Virus record (IMG/VR): IMGVR_UViG_3300001589_000287
Coordinates: 1-20,028 of that record
Length of the DNA: 20,028 nucleotides
Source: a virus
Reading direction: 5' to 3' (one strand)
The notes beneath the pieces are model-generated. The model saw only the letters and a list, made by a program, of their open reading frames with translations, was not told the origin of the DNA and made no database searches. How positions within the stretch are numbered: position 1 is the stretch's first letter; each line of letters begins with the position of its first letter. Shown piece after piece: positions 1 through 7,533 of the stretch. The position numbers were made by a program, and so were the translations under genes.

Positions 1-3000
1 GTTCTTAACGTCTGGTCAGTCCCTTGCTCTAATTCTAAGTACAGTCCGCTTTCAGTCGCAATGTGGTCGTGAGTGACTGGCTCTATGGAGTCTACCCTTG
101 CTGGGTCAACCCGAACAAAGTTAGCCCCCTGAGTCATCGTCGCAAACCTTTTGATCTCCGGCATGACCTCCCAGTCTGCTTCTGCAACAGCCTGTGTGCC
201 CCCTGCACATGGCGCACCAATCTCTAATCTTACTGGAGCATACTCTGCACCCTGTATGTATTTGCCGTCATGCCCCCCTATTGGAACTCCTGTTTCAGCA
301 AGAATGTTAATTCCGTAGTCTGTGTCCCACCCAGCGTTCTCAATAATCACATCAACCAGTTGACCATCAGAAACAACTCCTTGTGCAGTTGCTCCCTCGA
401 CGTTTGGCACAGTTATGATCGGTGCCTCTCTGTAGCCAGAGCCACCGTTTGTCACAACAGTTCCAGTTAACGATGCGTTTGGCTCGTCGCCATCACCATC
501 ATACTCGTACAGGTTTCCGTCAACTCCACCAAGCAGTATGGTGTTAATACGCTGTGCATCGGGCCTGCCGGTGCATGCGGCAGTCATGCTATTAGGGTAA
601 CTCTCTGTCCACCAACTCTGTGCTTGAATGTCATAGCACAATGCCATAGCAGGCGTATCAGTACCAATAACCTTAGTCGTGCAGAAGAATCTAAGAATGT
701 GTGTACGAGGGTCAGTCTGTAGGAAGAAGGTTTCTCTCTTAGAGAAGTCTATGAGTTCACCAACAAAGTAGTCTCTAACGGGAAGGCTGATGTCATTAAC
801 TTCACCGTTTCGAGACATTGCATAAATTCCTGACTCGTCAGCAGAGTAAAGAATGTTTTCATGAATGTCCCAACAACGCTGATGAAGCGTGCCCCGGTGA
901 CTCATCATTTGTATAGAGGCATCAAGGGATGGGTCTGTATTGTAAGTCAATGCATATGTATGCGTGTGTTGCATTGCTAGGAGCATGGAGCCGAAAGGAA
1001 CGAGTGCGGTAATCACATCGTTAGACTTTTGATTAGACTGGATTGGTAGTTCGTTGACATCTGGTACGCTTTCAAATTCGTCAAACTCGCTGTAAAACAA
1101 CGTGTTGACATCCTTTCCGCTAGTAGACACAGCCATGAACAACCTGTCTTGAAAGGCTACGGCAACTGCCATGTCTTTGCGAGGCTGGCCGAAACGAAAG
1201 GCATTCACGCCTCCGTTAGGCAGGACTACTGGGAGTGCAGCGTAGTTCGGCCTGTCGGGATCAAACAGTTCCTCGTCAGTAAGGGTGTCTTCTCCAACAA
1301 TTTCAACATTATTGTCCGATGGTTTTCCGTAAGCCTCAACTCGGTAAAAGACTAGCGACTGGTCGGAACTTGTTCTCCACAGTTCTACCATGTCGCACCT
1401 GCTAGAAGGTTCTGCACCCTCTAGAATCCAGTCCATCTTTGATGCGTGGCTTCTTTCTGCTGTCGGGCCTGCATCAATATCTGCTATAGGAGATAGATCG
1501 CTGTACGCAACAGGCTTCTTAGGATCACGGACGGTTATGCTCGCTATAACTCTTCCGCTCTTAACCTGCAACTGCCCGCCGTTAGTAAACTCTAGCGTTG
1601 CGGGAAGTTGCCCGCTAGGAATAACAATGCCTGTTCCGGTTATGGGATTGGAGACAGGCCAATCAAAAGGAAGGATATAAAGTTGACCGTCAGTCCCAAG
1701 TTTTGCATACGCATTTGCAACTGGCACATAACCTAAGTCAGAGAACGCCCACTTCTTAGTGTCGTAAACATCCTCCGTTGCTGTGGTTCCGCTAGCAGAA
1801 TCAAAGCCCGTAACAAAGGTTCTCTTTTGGTAAATTACAAGATCACCATCGGCCTGCATTATCAGGGCAAACTCATTGTTCTCGCTATATATGGTTGTGC
1901 CAGAAGCAATACTGTAACTTGTAGTTGCTGTGGAACTGCCCAGTATTTTTGATCCAGAAGAATTGTTAACAAATGGAGTTGACCAATAAATCTTATAACT
2001 TTCAGGCAAGTTGATAATTTCTTCGCTTAATTCAAGTTGATCTTTTACAACACTTTTAATTCTAGTGAAGTCTGCCAGTTCTGGGCTTTCAAGCAACATT
2101 CCCGCTTCGAGGTCTGTTACGTCTTCAACAGTAAGCATCGTTGAAGACTCGCCTCTTTGAGCAGTAATAGTTTTTATTACTTGCTCCGATCTGTCAGCGT
2201 AACGATAGGCACATCGATACTTGCCTCTCATCGTAGGTCGCATGACAGGAGTTAAGTCCGCTGCTCTTGCTAGCGTGTACAACTCGGGATTAGTGTTGTA
2301 TGACTGACCACTGTCTAATATGGTTAACGAGTCGATGCGACCGTTTTTCATCACAGGATCGACTTTTAGGCCGTAGCCAGTACCCTCATGCCTAACCAAT
2401 ACATTCGGTTTAGAACGATAGTTATTACCTTTATTGTAAATTGTAAAGCCAGTGATGTTATTGTTTGTTGCGGCCTGCAACGTAGCAATTAGTCCCGCAG
2501 TCCACGCAATTGCTTGCCCGACTACGTTGGCGGTGGCCCCTATTACCCTCTTACGCAACTCAACTGTGCCCACATCTCCACTACTGTATCCATCTCCAGT
2601 TATTCCGACTACGCTTGGATTTATTAAAGAATGCGGTGGCCCGTGTGGAGTGTTCGCATCTGCCACTGTAGTCTTTACATTAAACTCAACGTATCGGTTG
2701 TTACCGGAATACGCCGCATGCGCCGCTGGCTTAGTTAGTTCTGTGTCTGCCGTATTGTGGTCATGTATTTGAGCGTAAGAGTTTGCTTGATAAAGTCTGA
2801 AGACAAACTGAGTATTCTGTCCCCACCCGCTACCAGCATTTATGATTTGACATGCAGTAGTTTCAATCTCATTCGTAATTCCATCCCTAGGAAGATCGAC
2901 AACCGGCCTTGGAACGCCGGACGAAGGAGAGTACCAAGGCAATCTGTTGCCTTGTCCGTGTCTTCCTGTTTCTTTATTGGCAGTAGGTATGCACTGGTCG

Positions 3001-5243
3001 CCTTCTACTATCCAAGTGTCAGGGCAATCAACCAGATTAATCCTAACCTTTGGAGGTGTCGCCTCGGGTAACTCTACCTGATCTTCGTATTCAGTTACGA
3101 TGGACGCACGCTCAGTACTAGTTACTTTCTTTGCTTGCTTGTGAGGCTTTAAATCAAACTCGATATACCTAGCACCGCCACTGTCTTGCTGGACAGTAAC
3201 GTCTGCTCTTGTCCATTGCGAAAGAGAACTAGACCGAACGCCTGTGTTGAACCACACGCTTAGTTTAGAGTAATCAGGCCAGTAAACGTCAGTCTTGCGA
3301 CCGCCGGTAGTTCCCGAGAAACCATGCACGAACGAACTGCCGCTTGCTTGAAGGCCACCATAACTTGCGTTTTCTGATGAACCCGGTCTATCAAAGTCTG
3401 ATCCAGACCAGTACTCCCCATATAAATATTCTGTTAAAGTGGTTTGTCGAGTCCAGCGACCGCCTTCACCCCCAATAATATTAAAGTGTTTATTGAGGCC
3501 AGTGTCACTGACCCCCTTGGAACTTTCCCCGCTTGTGTTAACAGCGTATCCTAAAGGAAGAGGAGAGAACACTAAAGTAGCATGTGCATCTTGCCCTTTT
3601 ACCGATGAAGCAGTCGTAAGAGGAATATTGGCAAAGTACCTTCTTGACGAACTTTCGTAAATAGCGGCAGCGTAACCAGACCCTTGGTTTGTTGTGGCGA
3701 CAAGGACTTTGTTGCTTACTGGGTCATGAAACGCATCTGTGCTTGAGGCCGCAGGTTTTGTTGTGCGGTTGGATGTGAAACTGCCGCCCACATGTATCGT
3801 TTTGTCTACGGTTATCTGTTTGGTATTAGCATCAACAGAAAGTACTTTTGCTTCTGCCGCATTAAAGGAAGTGTAGTTTGCAGTGTACAAATTAGTGGTA
3901 GCAGTCGGCATTGTATTCCCCGCAACAGGAATGCAATTTATATCAGGAGTGAATTTAACTATGTCGCCAACAGAGATTCCATTTACATCTTCCAATGAAA
4001 GTCCTACTCGATGGGACGAGTCGCTTTGCACAACGAAAGAATATAGATAGACTCCGTAAGTTGCTGATTCGTCGGCTTGGTTGGCAAAGAAAGAATCAAG
4101 CGTGACTGTTTTGTTTACCGTATCTATTCCAGTAATAGTCTTTAACGGGTAGGCTGTGCCGGTGAAGGAGGTAATAGCAGTCCCGTTAAAGTTATAGATA
4201 TAAAGCCTAACCTGCATCCCTACCAATAAGCCATCAACCCTCTCAAGTGGTATCGGATAGCCAACGTTAGGAGTGATGGTTCCGGTGTGTGCCCATTTAT
4301 ACATCCATGCAGATAGGGTGTGGTCGGTTTCCGAAAGAGGTGCTGTGTAAGCAATCTGCTGATTTTCTGTCCCATCCTTGTTGCCGTATGTTTCGTTGGA
4401 GCCGCAACCAGTGCCGGTGATTGAACCAGCACTGGTATCGTCAAAGCCGGAAATTGTCGCAGCACTTCCCGACCTTATACCGATTGCACGAAACCCAGAA
4501 CCTACGTCACTCAAATCTGCTTTGATTTCTGGAGGGGTCTTATACCCTGCCCCTCCATCAATTATGTCTACCCCAACAACATTACCACGCTGAACCAAGG
4601 CTTTTAATTTAGCGGGGCGTATGGGGTCTCCCTCAGTTACCGTCAGGTTTGGGGGCGAGTTGTAGCCACCTCCTCCAAGGTCTACATCAACCTGCTCTAT
4701 AAAAAAACCTTCTCCTGACGGCGTGATCTTGGGCATTGACAATGGTGCAGGCATGCCCATGTCAATTGCTAAGGTAGACAGGAGGTCTGGTCGGTACAGC
4801 CTTGGCTCGACACCATGACCGTAAAAGATAAATATTCTTCCATGCCTGTCTTCTGCAAGACTGAAGTTATTAATAGAAGTGCCATTAGGGGCAATTTCTA
4901 GTTCGTCAATAACCCTTGCTTGGTCGTCCTTAATCCTTTTGACCTGCCACCTATGCTCAAGTGGAAATACAGATTGACCAATCTCGTCTGCACTAAGTAC
5001 TTTTTCTACAAGAATCTTTTGCAACCAGAGAAAGTCAGATGGTGTGCCTAGTATGGTAGATCGACGATATAATCCAAATATGGTCTCATCGTCATACTCT
5101 CCATATATCTTTTTAATTCCCGGTCGTGCTATAAGCATGCCCGGTCTGCGAGACTGAAGGTTATTAAGTACACGCAGTTCGCCCGGTCGCAGCAAATACT
5201 GCGATGCATCTTCGTTGTACCCTAGCCATTGCCTAATCTTCAT
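1..5243 (-). CDS. Giant tail nozzle / stabilization-like protein, 3' end missing
   Basis: A single stop-free frame runs from an ATG at 5243 to the left edge, giving at least 1747 codons with the C-terminus outside the window. The ATG overlaps the stop of the upstream adaptor gene as ATGA, and no strong Shine-Dalgarno site is seen, so coupled translation is likely. Residues about 1360-1480 look like the beta-propeller nozzle proteins of short-tailed phages (T7 gp12, P22 gp10): a QDRLFMAVS segment (M1370), then FYSEFDEF, then ITALVPFG (F1417) and LLAMQHTHTYALTY. A later GGVDGNLYEYD fits the same fold. Glycine-tyrosine modules of about 40 residues occur in pairs around Y194/Y234, Y942/Y982 and Y1604/Y1643. 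T7 gp12 is about 800 residues, so this protein is enlarged by inserted beta-rich modules. Its place after the adaptor supports the role. A large fibre-like tail protein is the alternative. The existence of the gene is near certain; the role is inferred. Confidence 0.8.
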   Translation of the reverse strand, partial: MKIRQWLGYNEDASQYLLRPGELRVLNNLQSRRPGMLIARPGIKKIYGEYDDETIFGLYRRSTILGTPSDFLWLQKILVEKVLSADEIGQSVFPLEHRWQVKRIKDDQARVIDELEIAPNGTSINNFSLAEDRHGRIFIFYGHGVEPRLYRPDLLSTLAIDMGMPAPLSMPKITPSGEGFFIEQVDVDLGGGGYNSPPNLTVTEGDPIRPAKLKALVQRGNVVGVDIIDGGAGYKTPPEIKADLSDVGSGFRAIGIRSGSAATISGFDDTSAGSITGTGCGSNETYGNKDGTENQQIAYTAPLSETDHTLSAWMYKWAHTGTITPNVGYPIPLERVDGLLVGMQVRLYIYNFNGTAITSFTGTAYPLKTITGIDTVNKTVTLDSFFANQADESATYGVYLYSFVVQSDSSHRVGLSLEDVNGISVGDIVKFTPDINCIPVAGNTMPTATTNLYTANYTSFNAAEAKVLSVDANTKQITVDKTIHVGGSFTSNRTTKPAASSTDAFHDPVSNKVLVATTNQGSGYAAAIYESSSRRYFANIPLTTASSVKGQDAHATLVFSPLPLGYAVNTSGESSKGVSDTGLNKHFNIIGGEGGRWTRQTTLTEYLYGEYWSGSDFDRPGSSENASYGGLQASGSSFVHGFSGTTGGRKTDVYWPDYSKLSVWFNTGVRSSSLSQWTRADVTVQQDSGGARYIEFDLKPHKQAKKVTSTERASIVTEYEDQVELPEATPPKVRINLVDCPDTWIVEGDQCIPTANKETGRHGQGNRLPWYSPSSGVPRPVVDLPRDGITNEIETTACQIINAGSGWGQNTQFVFRLYQANSYAQIHDHNTADTELTKPAAHAAYSGNNRYVEFNVKTTVADANTPHGPPHSLINPSVVGITGDGYSSGDVGTVELRKRVIGATANVVGQAIAWTAGLIATLQAATNNNITGFTIYNKGNNYRSKPNVLVRHEGTGYGLKVDPVMKNGRIDSLTILDSGQSYNTNPELYTLARAADLTPVMRPTMRGKYRCAYRYADRSEQVIKTITAQRGESSTMLTVEDVTDLEAGMLLESPELADFTRIKSVVKDQLELSEEIINLPESYKIYWSTPFVNNSSGSKILGSSTATTSYSIASGTTIYSENNEFALIMQADGDLVIYQKRTFVTGFDSASGTTATEDVYDTKKWAFSDLGYVPVANAYAKLGTDGQLYILPFDWPVSNPITGTGIVIPSGQLPATLEFTNGGQLQVKSGRVIASITVRDPKKPVAYSDLSPIADIDAGPTAERSHASKMDWILEGAEPSSRCDMVELWRTSSDQSLVFYRVEAYGKPSDNNVEIVGEDTLTDEELFDPDRPNYAALPVVLPNGGVNAFRFGQPRKDMAVAVAFQDRLFMAVSTSGKDVNTLFYSEFDEFESVPDVNELPIQSNQKSNDVITALVPFGSMLLAMQHTHTYALTYNTDPSLDASIQMMSHRGTLHQRCWDIHENILYSADESGIYAMSRNGEVNDISLPVRDYFVGELIDFSKRETFFLQTDPRTHILRFFCTTKVIGTDTPAMALCYDIQAQSWWTESYPNSMTAACTGRPDAQRINTILLGGVDGNLYEYDGDGDEPNASLTGTVVTNGGSGYREAPIITVPNVEGATAQGVVSDGQLVDVIIENAGWDTDYGINILAETGVPIGGHDGKYIQGAEYAPVRLEIGAPCAGGTQAVAEADWEVMPEIKRFATMTQGANFVRVDPARVDSIEPVTHDHIATESGLYLELEQGTDQTLR

Positions 5244-6715
5244 GCTGTATCTTGCCCAAGGTCTGAGTGCCAGCCCATAGTTCTTGGAGAACCTCCGGGT
5301 GAATAAGCCCCGCTCGGCAATCCACTGAGCGGCGTTACGACATCATTCTCCATAGCGATTCTCAAGTCTCTGTTAAAAGTATTCATGGCAAGCCCGTAAT
5401 CCTTTCCGGCAAGACGGGCATACCACATTTCGCAAGCAGAGAGGATCGCTGTGTACATTTGCGGAGAAGCGTTGATTACATCCGTAATTGCATATTTCGT
5501 TAACGCTGGCAATGCCGTATTAATGTCGTCGTAATCATTTGTTACATAAGGATTGTTTGTGTTTGCATCGACAGGGGTAGACGATGGAGAACTTACATCC
5601 ACTTCGTTCGCATCAAAGTCTAAAGGCTCGTATGGAACGCCGGTTACCCCACGGCGTTGATACACGGAAGTGCTTGTGAGACTTAGGCTCGTAGTAGACG
5701 ACCAGCCTTCGACCCTTCGCTCCATTATGAATGGGACTGTTGATCCCAGTGCATCAGCAGGCATGCCGTTTGAACCAAACCTTATGAACGTCCCGAGACA
5801 ATCTTGCGGGAAGTTTGTGCCTACGCCAGTAACCCTAACGTCAACGCTGCGTAGCACAAGGTTTGTTGCAGTAGCCGTAGCGTTTGCGTCTACCACAACT
5901 GATCCAGCAGACACACTGAGGATTGTTACTTCGCTTGTAGGGAAGTTACTTATTACTACACGCATTCCGACAACTAAGCCGGTAGGGTTTGCAACTGCTA
6001 TTGTGCTGCTGCCGCTGGTTACGCTCCCAGTAGTCGCAACCTTTCCAACCGTTACTGTGCCTTGCCTGCAAAGTTTTTCATACCCCATGTACTTGATTGG
6101 CTTTGGAAGTGTCCGGTATGTGTACGACACCCTTATCGGGTTATGCGTGGCTCCAACAAATCGTATCTGGTATCTATCAGGACTTACATCACTTCGCATT
6201 ACCGTATAGAAGTAAGGCTCTCCAGAACCTCTGTGGTTTACTTCTAGACGTTGCCACTCTTGTGGACTTATCCGGCAATGCAAGGTTCCGACAGTTTGGG
6301 TTGACAGGGTGTCTAAATCTTTAAGGTCATATGGCAAGTCGTAGTATTGCTGCGGAGTTACAGTCAGATTAGTTGCAGAAGATTTTGCTATTCGATCTAC
6401 AACAACGCTCCCATCACGCACCTGAACAATCCTTACAGGGTCATCAAATCCAGCGACATCAACTATTCTGCCGGGGACAAACCCAGCAACACTTGCTACA
6501 TTGATGACATTACTGCCAGTTGTAACTGCCCCTACAGTAGTTACCTTAGAAGTCGAAAAGGAATTGGTTGACGTATGCCATAGCCAATTCTTGCATTGCA
6601 TGACCTCTCTGACCCCATGTAAAACAGCGTGACGAACAGCAGTATGTTCTCCATCCTGTGCGCCGCCTCCATTACTTGCCAAAAGGAAGGCTACAATATC
6701 TTGTGCTGTTTGCAT
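5240..6715 (-). CDS. Tail adaptor (head-tail connector), T7 gp11 / P22 gp4-like position
   Basis: This 491-aa protein probably forms the ring that joins portal and nozzle. The N-terminus (residues about 1-50) is helical and ends in a tryptophan-rich CKNWLWHT segment, as in adaptor proteins of short-tailed phages. The middle is beta-rich and the C-terminus (about 410-465) returns to helices with a CEMWYARLAGKD segment. Two related modules interrupt the protein at residues 59-120 and 222-290. Both carry TTG..., a V-rich strand, GSVVVD and ATNL, and they look like a duplicated beta domain. The ATG overlaps the upstream stop by one base (TAATG), with an AAAAGG ribosome site eight bases away; its own stop overlaps the nozzle start by four bases. 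The fold call rests on order and motif style, not on a search. Confidence 0.72.
   Translation of the reverse strand: MQTAQDIVAFLLASNGGGAQDGEHTAVRHAVLHGVREVMQCKNWLWHTSTNSFSTSKVTTVGAVTTGSNVINVASVAGFVPGRIVDVAGFDDPVRIVQVRDGSVVVDRIAKSSATNLTVTPQQYYDLPYDLKDLDTLSTQTVGTLHCRISPQEWQRLEVNHRGSGEPYFYTVMRSDVSPDRYQIRFVGATHNPIRVSYTYRTLPKPIKYMGYEKLCRQGTVTVGKVATTGSVTSGSSTIAVANPTGLVVGMRVVISNFPTSEVTILSVSAGSVVVDANATATATNLVLRSVDVRVTGVGTNFPQDCLGTFIRFGSNGMPADALGSTVPFIMERRVEGWSSTTSLSLTSTSVYQRRGVTGVPYEPLDFDANEVDVSSPSSTPVDANTNNPYVTNDYDDINTALPALTKYAITDVINASPQMYTAILSACEMWYARLAGKDYGLAMNTFNRDLRIAMENDVVTPLSGLPSGAYSPGGSPRTMGWHSDLGQDTA
5846..6052 (-). repeat. Second copy of the internal beta module in the adaptor gene
   Basis: Codes for adaptor residues 222-290. 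It shares the pattern TTGS...I.VA...G.V.G..V...F...V.I..V..GSVVVD..A...ATNL with residues 59-120. The resemblance is at protein level; I did not find an exact nucleotide repeat, so the duplication looks old. Confidence 0.6.
6356..6541 (-). repeat. First copy of the internal beta module in the adaptor gene
   Basis: Codes for adaptor residues 59-120, including TTGSNVINVA, GSVVVD (102-107) and ATNL (114-117). It matches the later module at residues 222-290. It probably decorates the outside of the adaptor ring, since the adaptor core would be discontinuous around it. Confidence 0.6.
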
Positions 6716-7248
6716 TAGTTACGCCTTTTGCGACCGTACTTCTCTTGCACCATCTCTTTGAGTTCACCCTGTTTCATGGTCGGATGGCTCTTCTTCTCTA
6801 CCTTCATCATTTCTTTAGTTAGATTTTCGCTTAGTGGAGGAGATTTTGGCCTTGGCATTTTGCGGCCTTTGTGATTTACTGCCCCTTCTACTGTGAGGTT
6901 TCTTTTTCTTGCGACATTCGTCACATCGTTCGCACTGTCGATCCACGCTGCCGGGTCTTGTACCCCTCGCTTGTCTGCCAGACCCGCTGCGTAATACTTT
7001 CCGTTGGGATTGATACCTGCCCGTCTTGCTAGGGTTATCATGTTTTGAGCATGATCCTTCGGCATCTTGTCGAACTGTTCGTTGTTGTACCGGCCTTGCA
7101 TCAGGCTCCTGTCTGTTCCCTTTAAACCGGGTGCGATTTGCAGGGCGCACATTTCTGCGAACCTTGGACTTTGCCCGTCTTTTATCATCTTGTCGTAGTG
7201 CCGCTGCACTTCTCTGCTTGCGCACTCTATTTCGATTGGGTAACTCAT
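6715..7248 (-). CDS. Conserved-looking phage protein of unknown function, basic C-terminus
   Basis: A 177-aa soluble protein that I cannot assign. The N-terminal half has well-spaced hydrophobic and charged residues (REVQRHYDKMIKDG, FAEMCALQ) and looks like a folded helical domain. The segment NGKYYAAGLADKRG.QDPAAWID is distinctive. The last 45 residues are strongly basic and end in KYGRKRRN, which suggests nucleic-acid or capsid contact. The ATG has an AGAGG ribosome site 5-6 bases upstream and the stop overlaps the adaptor start (TAATG). The endonuclease VII-like frame is also open across the first 434 bases of this gene. Composition favours this frame as the functional one there. Lying between portal and adaptor, it may be a minor virion or head-completion protein, but that is only inference. 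Confidence 0.75.
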   Translation of the reverse strand: MSYPIEIECASREVQRHYDKMIKDGQSPRFAEMCALQIAPGLKGTDRSLMQGRYNNEQFDKMPKDHAQNMITLARRAGINPNGKYYAAGLADKRGVQDPAAWIDSANDVTNVARKRNLTVEGAVNHKGRKMPRPKSPPLSENLTKEMMKVEKKSHPTMKQGELKEMVQEKYGRKRRN

Positions 7249-7528
7249 TTTTTCCTCTTAAGTAACTTAATGCTCTTTCGACTCCTGCGATATCATCACC
7301 GAGAGTACCTATGGCTCGGTTGCATCCAATACATAGATGGCCCCTGACTCTTCCTGTCTTATGACAATGATCTATACACTTGCCTTTCCTCTTGTTGCAA
7401 ACATGACATAAGCCACCATTACTTTCAGTTAATAAGTACCATTCTGTGACCGTAAGCCGGTATCTAGTCCACAGATTGTGTGCCCGCTTTTGAGTAGTAT
7501 GCGGGTACTTTCTCCGTGACCGTGACAT
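6815..7528 (-). CDS. Endonuclease VII-like (His-Me/HNH) nuclease with an out-of-frame tail
   Basis: The first 93 residues match the recombination endonuclease VII family. A zinc-binding quartet is visible as C41..C44 and C66..C69, with the catalytic DHCH at 53-56, followed by TGRVRGHLC and GCNRAIGTLGDD. Relatives resolve branched DNA (T4 gp49) or act as small free-standing homing endonucleases; this short form next to the portal suits either. It begins five bases after the portal stop. Family members of this size usually end near residue 90-130, but here the frame stays open for another 144 residues that lie over the next gene in a different frame. That tail is almost entirely R, K, S, Q and N and looks like the shadow of the 177-aa gene. 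The catalytic domain is confident; whether the tail matters is unknown. Confidence 0.72.
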   Translation of the reverse strand: MSRSRRKYPHTTQKRAHNLWTRYRLTVTEWYLLTESNGGLCHVCNKRKGKCIDHCHKTGRVRGHLCIGCNRAIGTLGDDIAGVERALSYLRGKNELPNRNRVRKQRSAAALRQDDKRRAKSKVRRNVRPANRTRFKGNRQEPDARPVQQRTVRQDAEGSCSKHDNPSKTGRYQSQRKVLRSGSGRQARGTRPGSVDRQCERCDECRKKKKPHSRRGSKSQRPQNAKAKISSTKRKSN

Positions 7529-7533
7529 AATTA

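Noticed and set aside
5670-6209. A plus-strand 179-codon open frame
   Set aside because: It lies entirely inside the adaptor gene on the other strand, has no ribosome site or motif, and follows the beta-rich repeats of the real gene.
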